Shown: positions 1 through 7,920 of the stretch, piece after piece | How positions within the stretch are numbered: position 1 is the first letter of the stretch | Layout of the letters: each line of letters opens with the position of its first letter | DNA from: Rhodeus uyekii | Lineage: Eukaryota > Chordata > Actinopteri > Cypriniformes > Acheilognathidae | Direction: 5' to 3' | DNA length: 64,000 bases | Assembly: GCA_037043235.1 (NCBI GenBank) | Contig: JAWRVZ010000140.1 | Span: 675,001 to 739,000 of the forward strand | Notes under the pieces: model-generated | Told to the model about the DNA's origin: nothing | The model's input: the letters and a program-made list of their open reading frames with translations, nothing else | The model's database searches: none | Position numbers and translations under genes: made by a program

Positions 1-169
1 GATGCAAATATGTCATTAGTGTAATCAAGAATAAACTAAAGTGATGAGTCACTCTCGCCATTGGGAGGTTGGCATATCCCCTCTGTCACAAGCCATTGCT
101 TATGCTGACACAACAGAAGCAGAGTGTCGCAGAATAACTTCTCCGAAAGACTGTTATACACTCTGACTA
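1..169. other. Host DNA left of DIRS copy 1
   Basis: AT-leaning unique sequence with no ORF or motif I can support. It ends in ctgacta immediately before the GTT that begins the element. Confidence 0.5.
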
Positions 170-190
170 GTTCCCTTTCAGGGAACTCGA

Positions 191-359
191 GCTGTGTCGA
201 AGCACTAGGGGAAATAGCCTTGCGTGAGTCACGTGAAGATCTATGCAACCAATGAGAAGCGAACGCGTGTGAATGCGTCACTGCCGGCCGCAGCCGGTGA
301 CGTCATGAGGAAGAGCATAAAGCGCGTCTGAAACCGGGGCGCGTCAGCTCTGAATGCCT
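191..359 (+). repeat. Left inverted terminal repeat, DIRS copy 1
   Basis: 169 bp that is the reverse complement of 5111-5279, with only two adjacent mismatches at 349-350. The outermost tip, 170-190, is not shared with the right end and includes the perfect hairpin GTTCCCT-TTC-AGGGAAC (170-186). Split ends of this kind, with a shared inner ITR and unshared outer tips, are a DIRS hallmark. Confidence 0.93.
225..322 (+). promoter_or_regulatory. Putative promoter motifs in left ITR, copy 1
   Basis: A cluster of vertebrate transcription-factor-like sites: TGAGTCA (225-231), CACGTG (230-235), CCAAT (249-253), the CRE-like palindrome TGACGTCA (298-305) and a weak TATA-like cataaag near 315-321. 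They precede ORF1 by about 100-200 bp. The TGACGTCA core recurs in diverged relics at 9927, 21149 and 42569, so it looks functional. That it drives element transcription is inferred. Confidence 0.5.
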
Positions 360-420
360 TCAGCGTGCTGTGTCTGTGCGAGAGTGGTTTTTGAGACTTG
401 ATAGCTTAAAAAATCAAAGA

Positions 421-474
421 ATGAGTGTGAAAAGTGTGGCGAGAGATGAACAGAGTTTCAGACCGTGTGTTTGA
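421..474 (+). pseudogene. Detached N-terminus of ORF1, copy 1 (17 codons then TGA)
   Basis: The ATG at 421 is the same first ATG that opens ORF1 in copy 2. Here the frame stops at TGA 472-474, created where the 18 bp segment 475-492 is inverted and the left 7 bp arm is reduced to two bases. Downstream ORF1 could only be translated by re-initiation at 509. This leaves a 17-codon upstream ORF in place of the Gag N-terminus. Confidence 0.85.
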
Positions 475-508
475 CCCGTTATAAAACGAGGACAGGGATA
501 CACATGTA

Positions 509-1879
509 ATGTGTGTTATCTGTTTAGGAGTGGAACATGCACGGTCGGCTCTTGAGGGCGCCGGCTGTAAAGACTGTGAGCAGTTTTCTCTGCATGTTCT
601 CCGCTCCCGCCTGGCGGTCTGTAACGAGGCCGCCCAGGCTAGTGTTCCCCGGGGTTCGGGACCTGCAGCGGCCGAGGCGTTGCGGCGCTCTCAGTCCTGG
701 GGTTCACAAATGGATCTCGCTGAGGCTGCTGGGGTGGGTCCGTCCTTACCTCAGCCCTCACGAGACCAAACGGGTTCCAGTCACGGGCACTCCTCGGGAG
801 ATGTTCGTGCTGTGACTCCAACATTAGCTTTGTCGAGTTCCGATAGTGAGATGGACTTAGCTAGTGTTGACCCGGCAGAGGAGGCTTCGCCACTCTCCTC
901 GCCGGCGTTTGAAGAGCTAGTTGAGGTTGTGGCGCGAGCTGTCTCTCGTCTGGATATTGAATGGCCGGCGGAGACCAGAAGCGCCCGTCCTAAAAGAAGT
1001 ATGTTGGACGAGCGTTATCTGCCGGCTCGCGTCACTCCCCCGCGCCGAGCTATGCCTTTCCTTCCCGATTTGCATGCCGAGGTATCCAGATCGTGGGAAA
1101 AGCCAGCCTCTGAGAGAGTTCATACACGGAACAGTTCGATGTATACGAATCTCGCAGGGGCTCAAAGCTATTGCTATGGGGGGATGCAGAAGGTGGATGA
1201 GGCGCTTGCGAGCTACCTTGTGCCCCAATCTGCGTCCTCCATTAAAGCTCCGGCGCTCCCCTCCAAGCCGATGCGCGTCACGTCGTCTTTGGTGGGGAGA
1301 GCGTACTCAGCCTCTAGTCAAGCCGCAGCGTGCCTGCACACCACGGCTCTGCTGCAGGCTTATCAGGCTGAGTTGCTGGGGGACCTCAACGAGGGCGGCG
1401 GTATCGGTCCGGAGACAGTGGCAGAGCTGCGCCGGACCGTGGATCTGTCTCTCCGGGCCACTAGGGAGACGGCCTACTCTGTCGGTCGCTCCATGGCAGC
1501 TCTGGTGGCTACGGAGAGACATCTTTGGCTCAATTTGTCTTCCATCAAAGATAGGGACAAATTTGTTTTGCTGGACGCTCCTCTGTCCCCTTCGGGCTTG
1601 TTCGGCGACGCCGTAAAAAGCGTTGTCGACAAGTTTCAGGAGGCTGCACGACAGCAGGTGGCGTTCAGTAAAGTTATTCCCCGCCGCCCTCCACGTGAGA
1701 CCGCCAGTCAAAGGGGGTCTCAGAGCTCTTCACACAGGGCCGCTCAAAAACGAAGTGTCGCCACCCGTCTTCCTCCGGCTAATCCCGGGGGGTCGGGGCG
1801 ACAGGCTCAAGCCTCTGGCAAGAGGGGCGATCTGAGGGCTGTCCTGAGCGCTAAGAAGGCTAAGAGCAAGCGGCCCTGA
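509..1879 (+). CDS. DIRS ORF1, Gag-like protein, copy 1 (N-terminally truncated)
   Basis: 456 aa from the first in-frame ATG left after the upstream stop. It probably binds and packages element RNA, the role assigned to the first ORF of DIRS elements, but no enzymatic motif is present. The start falls directly before a Cys-pair module (C2, C5, H10, C20, C23) of zinc-finger type. A Ser/Pro/Glu-rich low-complexity stretch follows, then a predicted helical core (about 190-370) and a basic tail ending in KKAKSKRP. Copy 2 has 31 more residues at the N-terminus, including two further Cys, and they align with a relic at 25.7 kb. This protein is therefore shortened. It differs from copy 2 at two tail residues (Ser/Arg from base 1669, Arg/Gln from base 1752). 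Confidence 0.85.
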   Translation: MCVICLGVEHARSALEGAGCKDCEQFSLHVLRSRLAVCNEAAQASVPRGSGPAAAEALRRSQSWGSQMDLAEAAGVGPSLPQPSRDQTGSSHGHSSGDVRAVTPTLALSSSDSEMDLASVDPAEEASPLSSPAFEELVEVVARAVSRLDIEWPAETRSARPKRSMLDERYLPARVTPPRRAMPFLPDLHAEVSRSWEKPASERVHTRNSSMYTNLAGAQSYCYGGMQKVDEALASYLVPQSASSIKAPALPSKPMRVTSSLVGRAYSASSQAAACLHTTALLQAYQAELLGDLNEGGGIGPETVAELRRTVDLSLRATRETAYSVGRSMAALVATERHLWLNLSSIKDRDKFVLLDAPLSPSGLFGDAVKSVVDKFQEAARQQVAFSKVIPRRPPRETASQRGSQSSSHRAAQKRSVATRLPPANPGGSGRQAQASGKRGDLRAVLSAKKAKSKRP

Positions 1880-1934
1880 CGCCAAGCCGCAACAAGGTGG
1901 TGTATCCCTGGAGCAGCTGACCAGTCAGCCCGCC

Positions 1935-3926
1935 ATGGGAAAACCACCCCCTCTGAGGAGGGTCCTAGAGCACTCCACCCGGGAATCCGGAAATCCCGGC
2001 CCAGTGGTGGACATGCCATCAGCACCAGAGGCCAGCCCCGGGAGGCTGGTTCCCCTAGTAGAATTCCGGGATGCGTGGTCACGGCTACCCGGTATCTCTC
2101 AGTGGGTCCTGCGCACGGTCACCTTAGGGTACGCCATTCAGTTCGGGGTCTCACCACCCCAGTTCTCGGGGGTCCTACAGTCTGCTGTAGGCCCTCAGCA
2201 GGCTCTGGTCATGGAACAAGAAGTAGACACTTTGCTGGCGAAAGGGGCCATCGAGTATGTACCCCTCGCAGAGAGCAAGTCCGGGTTCTACAGCCGGTAC
2301 TTCATAGTTCCAAAGAAGGATGGAGGGTTGCGGCCCATTCTGGATTTACGTCTCTTGAATCGTGCGGTCAAGCGTCTAAAGTTCAAAATGCTAACGCTCA
2401 AACAGATCGTAGTGCAGATCAGATCCGAGGATTGGTTTGTCACAGTCGACCTCAAGGACGCTTATTTCCATGTCTCCATCCTTCCGCAACACAGGAAGTT
2501 CCTGAGGTTCGCCTTTGGGGGAAAGGCGTACCAGTATCGGGTGCTTCCTTTCGGCCTAGCGCTCTCACCCCGCACGTTTACGAAAGTCGTGGACGCTGCT
2601 CTAGCTCCCCTGCGGTCACGGGGCATCCGTGTCTTAAACTATATAGACGACTGGCTTATTCTGGCCCAGTCGCCGCAGTTGGCGGAGCAACATCGAGATG
2701 TAGTGCTCGCACACATAAAGGAGCTGGGGTTGAGGCTGAACGCCAAGAAGAGTGTCCTTTCTCCTGCTCAGAGAACCACCTTCTTGGGAGTCGTCTGGGA
2801 CTCAGTAGCGATGTCGGCCCGGCTTTCCCCCGGGCGCATCCAAGTTATCTGTTCAGCCGTCAAGAGCATCAAGTTAGGCCAGCCACTCACTGTCAGACAC
2901 TTCCAGAGGGTGTTAGGGCTCATGGCAGCGGCTTCCTGCGTCATCCCGTTGGGCCTGCTGCACATGAGACCCCTGCAGTGGTGGCTAAAGACCAAGGGGT
3001 TTTCCCCGAAAGGGAACCCGCTTCGCATTATCAAGGTCACGGGGCGATGCCTACGCGCCTTGAGTATGTGGAAGAATCCTTGGTTTCTGTCTCAAGGCCC
3101 AGTGCTAGGGGCTCTGGCTCGGAGAGTCTCTCTCTCGACAGATGCCTCCCTCTCGGGCTGGGGGGCGGTCTTGAGAGACCGCTCCTCACAAGGTCTATGG
3201 AACAGTCGGCACCAAACCTGGCACATAAACATGTTAGAGTTACTGGCGATCCGCAAAGCACTCCGTGCGTTCCTACCGGACCTTCGCGACCACCATGTCA
3301 CTGTTTTCACCGACAGCATGACTGCGGTTGCGTATATCAATCACCAGGGGGGTCTGCGTTCGCGACCACTTTACAAGATGGCGCGACAGATCCTCCTCTG
3401 GGCCCAGGGAAAGCTGCTCTCCATCCGGGCGGCTTATATCCCGGGGGTCCAGAATGTGGGAGCAGACGCCCTGTCGAGACAGGGGGCGAGACCAGGGGAA
3501 TGGCGACTCCACCCCGAGGTGGTGGAGCAAATTTGGGAAAGGTTCGGAAAGGCACAGGTCGACCTGTTTGCCTCGGTAGAAAACTCCCATTGCCCTCTGT
3601 GGTTTTCACTCACACATCCAGCGCCTCTGGGGCGGGATGCCGTGACGCAGGCATGGCCGAGGTTACGCCTGTATGCTTTTCCCCCGATCGCTCTGCTCCC
3701 GGGAGTTCTGGCCAAGGTTCGCCGGGACAAGGTCCGTCTCACGCTAGTGGCCCCCCACTGGCCGTCCAGAATATGGTTCGCGGACCTTGTGTCCCTCCTC
3801 GACGGGGTCCCCTGGGAGATCCCGATCAGGAGGGACCTTCTGTCCCAGGCGGAAGGTTGCATTCTTCACCCGCAACCAGGGCCGTTGAAACTGTGGGTCT
3901 GGCCCCTGAGGGGGCCCAGCTCATAG
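1935..3926 (+). CDS. DIRS ORF2: reverse transcriptase, RNase H, methyltransferase-like, copy 1
   Basis: 663 aa starting at an ATG in good context (cgccATGg), 55 bp after ORF1. The RT domain (about 85-330) has the first catalytic Asp at 172 in VDLKDAY and the YIDD box at 236-239. RNase H (about 395-520) shows D403 (STDAS), E435 (MLELLA), D460 (FTDSM) and D511 in GADALSR. The C-terminus (about 535-660) has VDLFAS (D543) and AFPP (581-584). This arrangement matches the Dam-like N6-adenine methyltransferase-related domain reported for DIRS elements; whether it is catalytic is unknown. The protein would copy the element RNA. The frame is unbroken and all visible catalytic residues are present. Confidence 0.95.
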   Translation: MGKPPPLRRVLEHSTRESGNPGPVVDMPSAPEASPGRLVPLVEFRDAWSRLPGISQWVLRTVTLGYAIQFGVSPPQFSGVLQSAVGPQQALVMEQEVDTLLAKGAIEYVPLAESKSGFYSRYFIVPKKDGGLRPILDLRLLNRAVKRLKFKMLTLKQIVVQIRSEDWFVTVDLKDAYFHVSILPQHRKFLRFAFGGKAYQYRVLPFGLALSPRTFTKVVDAALAPLRSRGIRVLNYIDDWLILAQSPQLAEQHRDVVLAHIKELGLRLNAKKSVLSPAQRTTFLGVVWDSVAMSARLSPGRIQVICSAVKSIKLGQPLTVRHFQRVLGLMAAASCVIPLGLLHMRPLQWWLKTKGFSPKGNPLRIIKVTGRCLRALSMWKNPWFLSQGPVLGALARRVSLSTDASLSGWGAVLRDRSSQGLWNSRHQTWHINMLELLAIRKALRAFLPDLRDHHVTVFTDSMTAVAYINHQGGLRSRPLYKMARQILLWAQGKLLSIRAAYIPGVQNVGADALSRQGARPGEWRLHPEVVEQIWERFGKAQVDLFASVENSHCPLWFSLTHPAPLGRDAVTQAWPRLRLYAFPPIALLPGVLAKVRRDKVRLTLVAPHWPSRIWFADLVSLLDGVPWEIPIRRDLLSQAEGCILHPQPGPLKLWVWPLRGPSS

Positions 3927-4927
3927 AGGCCGGTCTCTCAGCCGAGGTTGTTGAGACCATCCTGCAGTCCAGAGCTCCCTCCACGAGGAAACTCTACGCC
4001 TTGAAGTGGAAGCTCTTCACTTCTTGGTGTAGTGAAAGGCAGCTGAACCCAGTAACCTGCCAAATTGGCAAAGTACTGGAGTTCCTGCAAGAAAGATTTG
4101 TGGCAGGGCTGTCCCCCTCCACCTTGAAGGTCTACGTGGCTGCTATAGCGGCTTGCCACGTACCTCTGGGTGGGGTGTCCTTGGGCAGGGACCCCCTAGT
4201 CACTCGTTTCCTCCGTGGTACATTAAGGCTGAGACCTGCGGCACAGACCAGGGTGCCTGCCTGGGACTTGTCCATGGTACTCCTAGGCTTGTCCCAGCCA
4301 CCCTTTGAACCTCTAGAGGGTATCTCTATCAAGTACCTCTCGCTAAAAACCCTTCTTTTGCTGGCTATCACTTCGCTTAAGAGGGTCGGGGACCTTCAGG
4401 CCCTCTCAGTGGCCCCATCATGTCTTGAGTTTGCGCCCGGGATGGCGAAAGCTTTCCTCCACCCGAGGCCGGGCTACGTCCCCAAGGTTCCCACTAATGT
4501 GGCTCGGTCTGTCACGCTGCAGGCCTTCTGCCCTCCCCCATTTGACGATCATGAGCAGGAGCACAAGAACAAGGTCTGTCCAGTGCGAGCACTGGACGCT
4601 TACGTTCACAAGACTGCCACGTGGCGTAAGTCGGACCAACTGTTCGTTTGCTTTGGGGCCCCCGAGGGTGCCCCAGCTTCCAAGCAAACTCTGAGCAGGT
4701 GGATAGTCGAGGCTATCTGTCTAGCTTATGAGTCGGCCGGACATGCTTCTCCTTTGAGGGTCCGAGCCCACTCCACTAGGAGCATGGCGGCATCCAAGGC
4801 TCTCCTCTCCGGAGTCTCCTTGCCTGACGTTTGTGCTGCGGCTGGCTGGTCCTCGCCGCACACATTCATGAGGTTCTACCAGCTAGACCTCGATGCCGCC
4901 CCGGGAACCAGGGTGCTCTCTCAGTGA
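3773..4927 (+). CDS. DIRS ORF3: tyrosine recombinase, copy 1
   Basis: 384 aa from ATG 3773, overlapping the last 154 bp of ORF2 in another frame. It replaces the DDE integrase of LTR retrotransposons and should insert the circular DNA by strand exchange through a covalent Tyr link. An N-terminal SAM-like core-binding region (about 65-140, beginning SRAPSTRKLY) precedes the catalytic domain. R204 lies in TSLKRVGDL, HSTR is at 333-336, W359 and H363 are in GWSSPHTF, and the nucleophile Y369 is in MRFY, so the R...HxxR...(W/H)...Y set is complete. The frame is open upstream to 2075, but most of that stretch overlaps ORF2 and contains no recombinase domain, so I place the start at the last ATG before the domain. 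The true start or any frameshift mechanism is unproven. S87 is Arg in copy 2. Confidence 0.88.
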   Translation: MVRGPCVPPRRGPLGDPDQEGPSVPGGRLHSSPATRAVETVGLAPEGAQLIEAGLSAEVVETILQSRAPSTRKLYALKWKLFTSWCSERQLNPVTCQIGKVLEFLQERFVAGLSPSTLKVYVAAIAACHVPLGGVSLGRDPLVTRFLRGTLRLRPAAQTRVPAWDLSMVLLGLSQPPFEPLEGISIKYLSLKTLLLLAITSLKRVGDLQALSVAPSCLEFAPGMAKAFLHPRPGYVPKVPTNVARSVTLQAFCPPPFDDHEQEHKNKVCPVRALDAYVHKTATWRKSDQLFVCFGAPEGAPASKQTLSRWIVEAICLAYESAGHASPLRVRAHSTRSMAASKALLSGVSLPDVCAAAGWSSPHTFMRFYQLDLDAAPGTRVLSQ

Positions 4928-4977
4928 GCTGGGACACACCCGGATGCTGACCTCGCTGAGGTGGCGTTGGCATAGCG

Positions 4978-5075
4978 TTCCCCTAGTGCTTCGACACAGC
5001 TCGAGTTCCCTGAAAGGGAACGTCTCGGGTTACTTATGTAACCCTGGTTCCCTGAGGGGAACGAGACGCTGTGTC
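4978..5075 (+). repeat. Internal complementary region (ICR), DIRS copy 1
   Basis: Bases 4978-5021 are a perfect 44 bp reverse complement of the left tip (170-213). Bases 5019-5075 are a perfect 57 bp reverse complement of the right tip (5272-5328). The two halves share one AAC at 5019-5021, the complement of the GTT at each outer end. In the accepted DIRS model this region templates completion of both ends and formation of a circle. Confidence 0.95.
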
Positions 5076-5110
5076 TTGGCCTCAGCTCCGGGCGCATCCG
5101 GGCCCGCTTC

Positions 5111-5279
5111 AGGCATTCATGGCTGACGCGCCCCGGTTTCAGACGCGCTTTATGCTCTTCCTCATGACGTCACCGGCTGCGGCCGGCAGTGACGCATTCA
5201 CACGCGTTCGCTTCTCATTGGTTGCATAGATCTTCACGTGACTCACGCAAGGCTATTTCCCCTAGTGCTTCGACACAGC
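5111..5279 (-). repeat. Right inverted terminal repeat, DIRS copy 1
   Basis: Reverse complement of 191-359. The outer tip beyond it, up to 5328, holds two short palindromes: GTTCCC-CTCA-GGGAAC and GGGTTAC-ATAA-GTAACCC. The ITR carries the same TGACGTCA palindrome as the left end, so antisense transcription from this end is possible. Confidence 0.93.
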
Positions 5280-5328
5280 GTCTCGTTCCCCTCAGGGAAC
5301 CAGGGTTACATAAGTAACCCGAGACGTT

Positions 5329-5728
5329 TGGTGATGTTTATAATTTATCTAAACAATTGTTTTTAAATAAAACTTTATATATAAACTGTGTCCATTGATC
5401 TATAATTGTATTACCAATCATATAGTATGCAACTAGTTCCATAAAAATAGGAAAAGAAACTTACATTGTATGTAAAATTATTAAAAAGCTGTATAAATTA
5501 CTGCATCATATGTTTCCATACACAAATTGAATTACACTGTAATTGAGTAAGCATTTTTGTGGTAATTGAGAGCTACAAATGATGTCCATAGAACTTGTAT
5601 TGAACCCCAAAAGTGTACAAGTAATGTGCATTCAGTCAAAGTCAACATTACCAAAATAAAATTATACAAAATATAATTAATGTTAGGAATGAATGATGCA
5701 GTTGGATGACTTCTCATTTCCATGGTTC
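5329..5728. other. AT-rich non-coding stretch
   Basis: Low-GC DNA with short A/T runs and only short chance ORFs. No repeat or gene recognised. Confidence 0.5.
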
Positions 5729-6178
5729 GGTAACACTTTACAATGAGGTCCCATTTGTTAACATCAACTAACTATGAACTTACACTGAGCAATCTTTGTT
5801 AATGTTAGTTAATGGAAATGTTTATATTTATGTTAGGTCACAGTGCACTTTTGAGTTTACCAGTGCATTAGTAAATGTTGATTTTAATTTTAAGATGCTG
5901 GCAACACTTTACAATAAGGTTTCATTAGATTTTAATTAACATGAACTAAGAATTGTATTAAAAGAATATAATAAAATGAATGTTCAATTCAACATTTACC
6001 AATGTATAATTAAAATCAAAAATTACATTTGTTAACATTAGTTAATGCACTGTGAACAAACAATGAATGGCATTAACAAAGATGAGTAAATACTGTAACA
6101 AATGTTAGTTACCCATTTTTAGTTCATTTTAGTCATACTTTAATGTTAACTAATGAGTCCTTATTGTAAAGCTTTACC
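5729..6178. mobile_element. MITE with ggtaacactttacaa-type inverted ends
   Basis: A 450 bp non-autonomous element. It begins GGTAACACTTTACAATGAGG and ends CCTTATTGTAAAGCTTTACC, which are imperfect inverted termini. ATGGTTC flanks both sides (5722-5728 and 6179-6185), fitting a 7-8 bp target duplication of hAT type. A second, internal copy of the terminal sequence begins at 5900, so the element looks partly duplicated or self-inserted. TTAACATTAGTTAA-like words recur throughout. It has no coding capacity. Confidence 0.7.
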
Positions 6179-6185
6179 ATGGTTC

Positions 6186-7840
6186 CTTTCCAGTACTGTA
6201 GTTATTATAAAACAAATAATGATGTTAATGAGAAAAATAGCAGACTATATGTATAAACCATATATTTAATGAAGTAGATTCTCTCAGTATGGGCTAATAT
6301 TACTGCAGTGAATATTTACGGCTCTCACTTGTTATTATGTTGAGGATTGCATTTTACTAAACAGAACATCTAAATGTGTTTAGGTGTTCCTCAATGGAAA
6401 TATAATGAGAGACATGAGGAGCATGTGAAAGAAGAGTGGAATTGTTTGGCACACATTCCTTTTTTTCATCTCCCTCGGTGCAGCATTTGCAAAGCAGATT
6501 CACCTTGTAGGCTCCCTACTGCTCCAGATACGTCTCTTTCAAACTAATTGTGTACGCAAACGAGGGGTATCACAAGATGCGCGTGATGCTTGCCAAGTAC
6601 GCACACTCTTGTTTATTTATTTATTTGTTCTTTTTTTTCACTCTGCCCAGGTCGTAGAGCTGCAAAGATCAGCAGGAACAGAACTCCGAACAAGTTTGGT
6701 AGGCTCTTGGCAGATGCTGCGTGTCATATTTGCCAGTGCGAGCTCTTGTATGTGCACTCAGATATTTTATTTTAGCTTGTCCTCTAAATTCTAATGAGCC
6801 AGAGACAAACAGGGACCCCCGAGCACTTGAATATTCAAAATCGGAGGGTAATTATGCAAACTGGATTCACCAATGTATTCCCAGTGCAAGGCATCTTGGG
6901 GGATCCAAATGAAGATTGCTGACAGGCTGTGAGGGTCTCTGCAGGCCGAAGATAAAGAGCGAGTTTGAAGGGTCTGGAAATGGTTCATAATGTTTGTGAC
7001 ACATTCATTTTTGCACTAATGATAATTCGTTCTCTCAATATTCTTGACAAGTCGTAAAAAGCCAACAATGGGTTTTCTGTAAAATGCGTTTGACAGCCTA
7101 GTATGACAGCTCTCAGATCAGGAAAGTGACTGATGTATTACCTGTTTTCAAGCAGGTCCTTACTAAATGTAATAAAGCTTAACAATTTTGGTTCTGCAAT
7201 TATTTTTCCCATTAATTTTCTCCATAAGCATTCAAAGGCAAAGAACTTAACAAAACAAAACACAAAAATAGCTCTATGACGAATCACATCACACAATTTT
7301 TAATCTCACAATTTGTTTTAAAAACAAAAAAGTAATTGGAAATCAGAGAAAAGGGAAATGTACTACATCTAAGCGTTCTGAATTACATATTTGAAGTAAA
7401 TATTTGAATATATTGCTTTTAATTAAAAGTTGAAAAGAAAATTATTTTATTTTATTTGATGTATATGTTTGCTGTTTTTTTTTTTTTTTTTTTTTTCAAA
7501 GTTCAGAAAATCTGTTGGAAAACAGGTGCAATTCCATTTGATGCCACTAGTTTTGCTGGAATCACACATTTCAGCTTTCAAGTCAGGATGAAATGGAATT
7601 TGCTCTAGTAATTTGAGGGCTTCTCAAAGAAGAAATTTTTTTCAGAGTGTCTTGATTTTGTCCATATGGAACTGATTGGATGATTGTGGTTGCTATTGGT
7701 GGATCTCATTAGAGTGACAGGTTGTCCCTCCTTCATGCCAGTAAACACATCATCAGAGAAGAGAAGAATGGATGCTGCAAGAGGGAGGGGAATTTATTAT
7801 TTATATATTAAAGATAATGAGCCTATAACTTAAAAAAAAA
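6186..7840. other. Unique non-coding DNA
   Basis: Mostly AT-rich unique sequence. The block 6440-6960 is more complex in composition and could be conserved non-coding DNA. A poly-T run of about 18 lies at 7479-7496. The stretch 7675-7745 resembles 47150-47225 (shared words gtggatct and gagtgacaggttg), indicating a further dispersed repeat. No supported gene. Confidence 0.4.
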
Positions 7841-7844
7841 TACT

Positions 7845-7851
<7 letters not shown>

Positions 7852-7918
<67 letters not shown>
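7852..7918. repeat. Poly-A followed by (AT)n microsatellite
   Basis: About 29 A residues run straight into roughly 18 AT dinucleotides. A long A tract abutting a simple repeat may be an old retroposon tail, but no element is recognised next to it. Confidence 0.9.

Positions 7919-7920
<2 letters not shown>

Larger units (their letters stand above)
170..5328 (+). mobile_element. DIRS1-type tyrosine-recombinase retrotransposon, copy 1, full length
   Basis: A complete DIRS-like element of about 5.16 kb, clearly more GC-rich than its flanks. In order it holds a left inverted terminal repeat, ORF1 (Gag-like), ORF2 (RT, RNase H, methyltransferase-like), ORF3 (tyrosine recombinase), an internal complementary region and a right inverted terminal repeat. 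It begins GTTCCCT and ends GAGACGTT. The sequence immediately outside differs from copy 2 on both sides, which fixes the ends to within a base or two. No target-site duplication is seen, as expected for this class. ORF2 and ORF3 are intact, but ORF1 has lost its natural N-terminus through a small inversion at 475-492. Nine substitutions separate it from the copy at 35865-41028. Confidence 0.95.

Noticed and set aside
2075..3772. The upstream two thirds of a 950-codon ORF (and its twin at 37775-39472) as real protein
   Set aside because: It overlaps RT and RNase H in another frame, starts on GTG, shows no domain until the recombinase, and is open in a GC-rich stretch where stops are rare. Only the part from about 3773 (39473) is annotated.
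170..5328. LTR retrotransposon or endogenous retrovirus
   Set aside because: No direct LTRs, primer-binding site, protease or DDE integrase. Inverted ends, ICR and tyrosine recombinase define a DIRS element.
6651..6698. 48 nt possible exon after a strong polypyrimidine tract and before gtaggc
   Set aside because: Splice-like sites alone occur by chance at this frequency; no protein match and no neighbouring exon.
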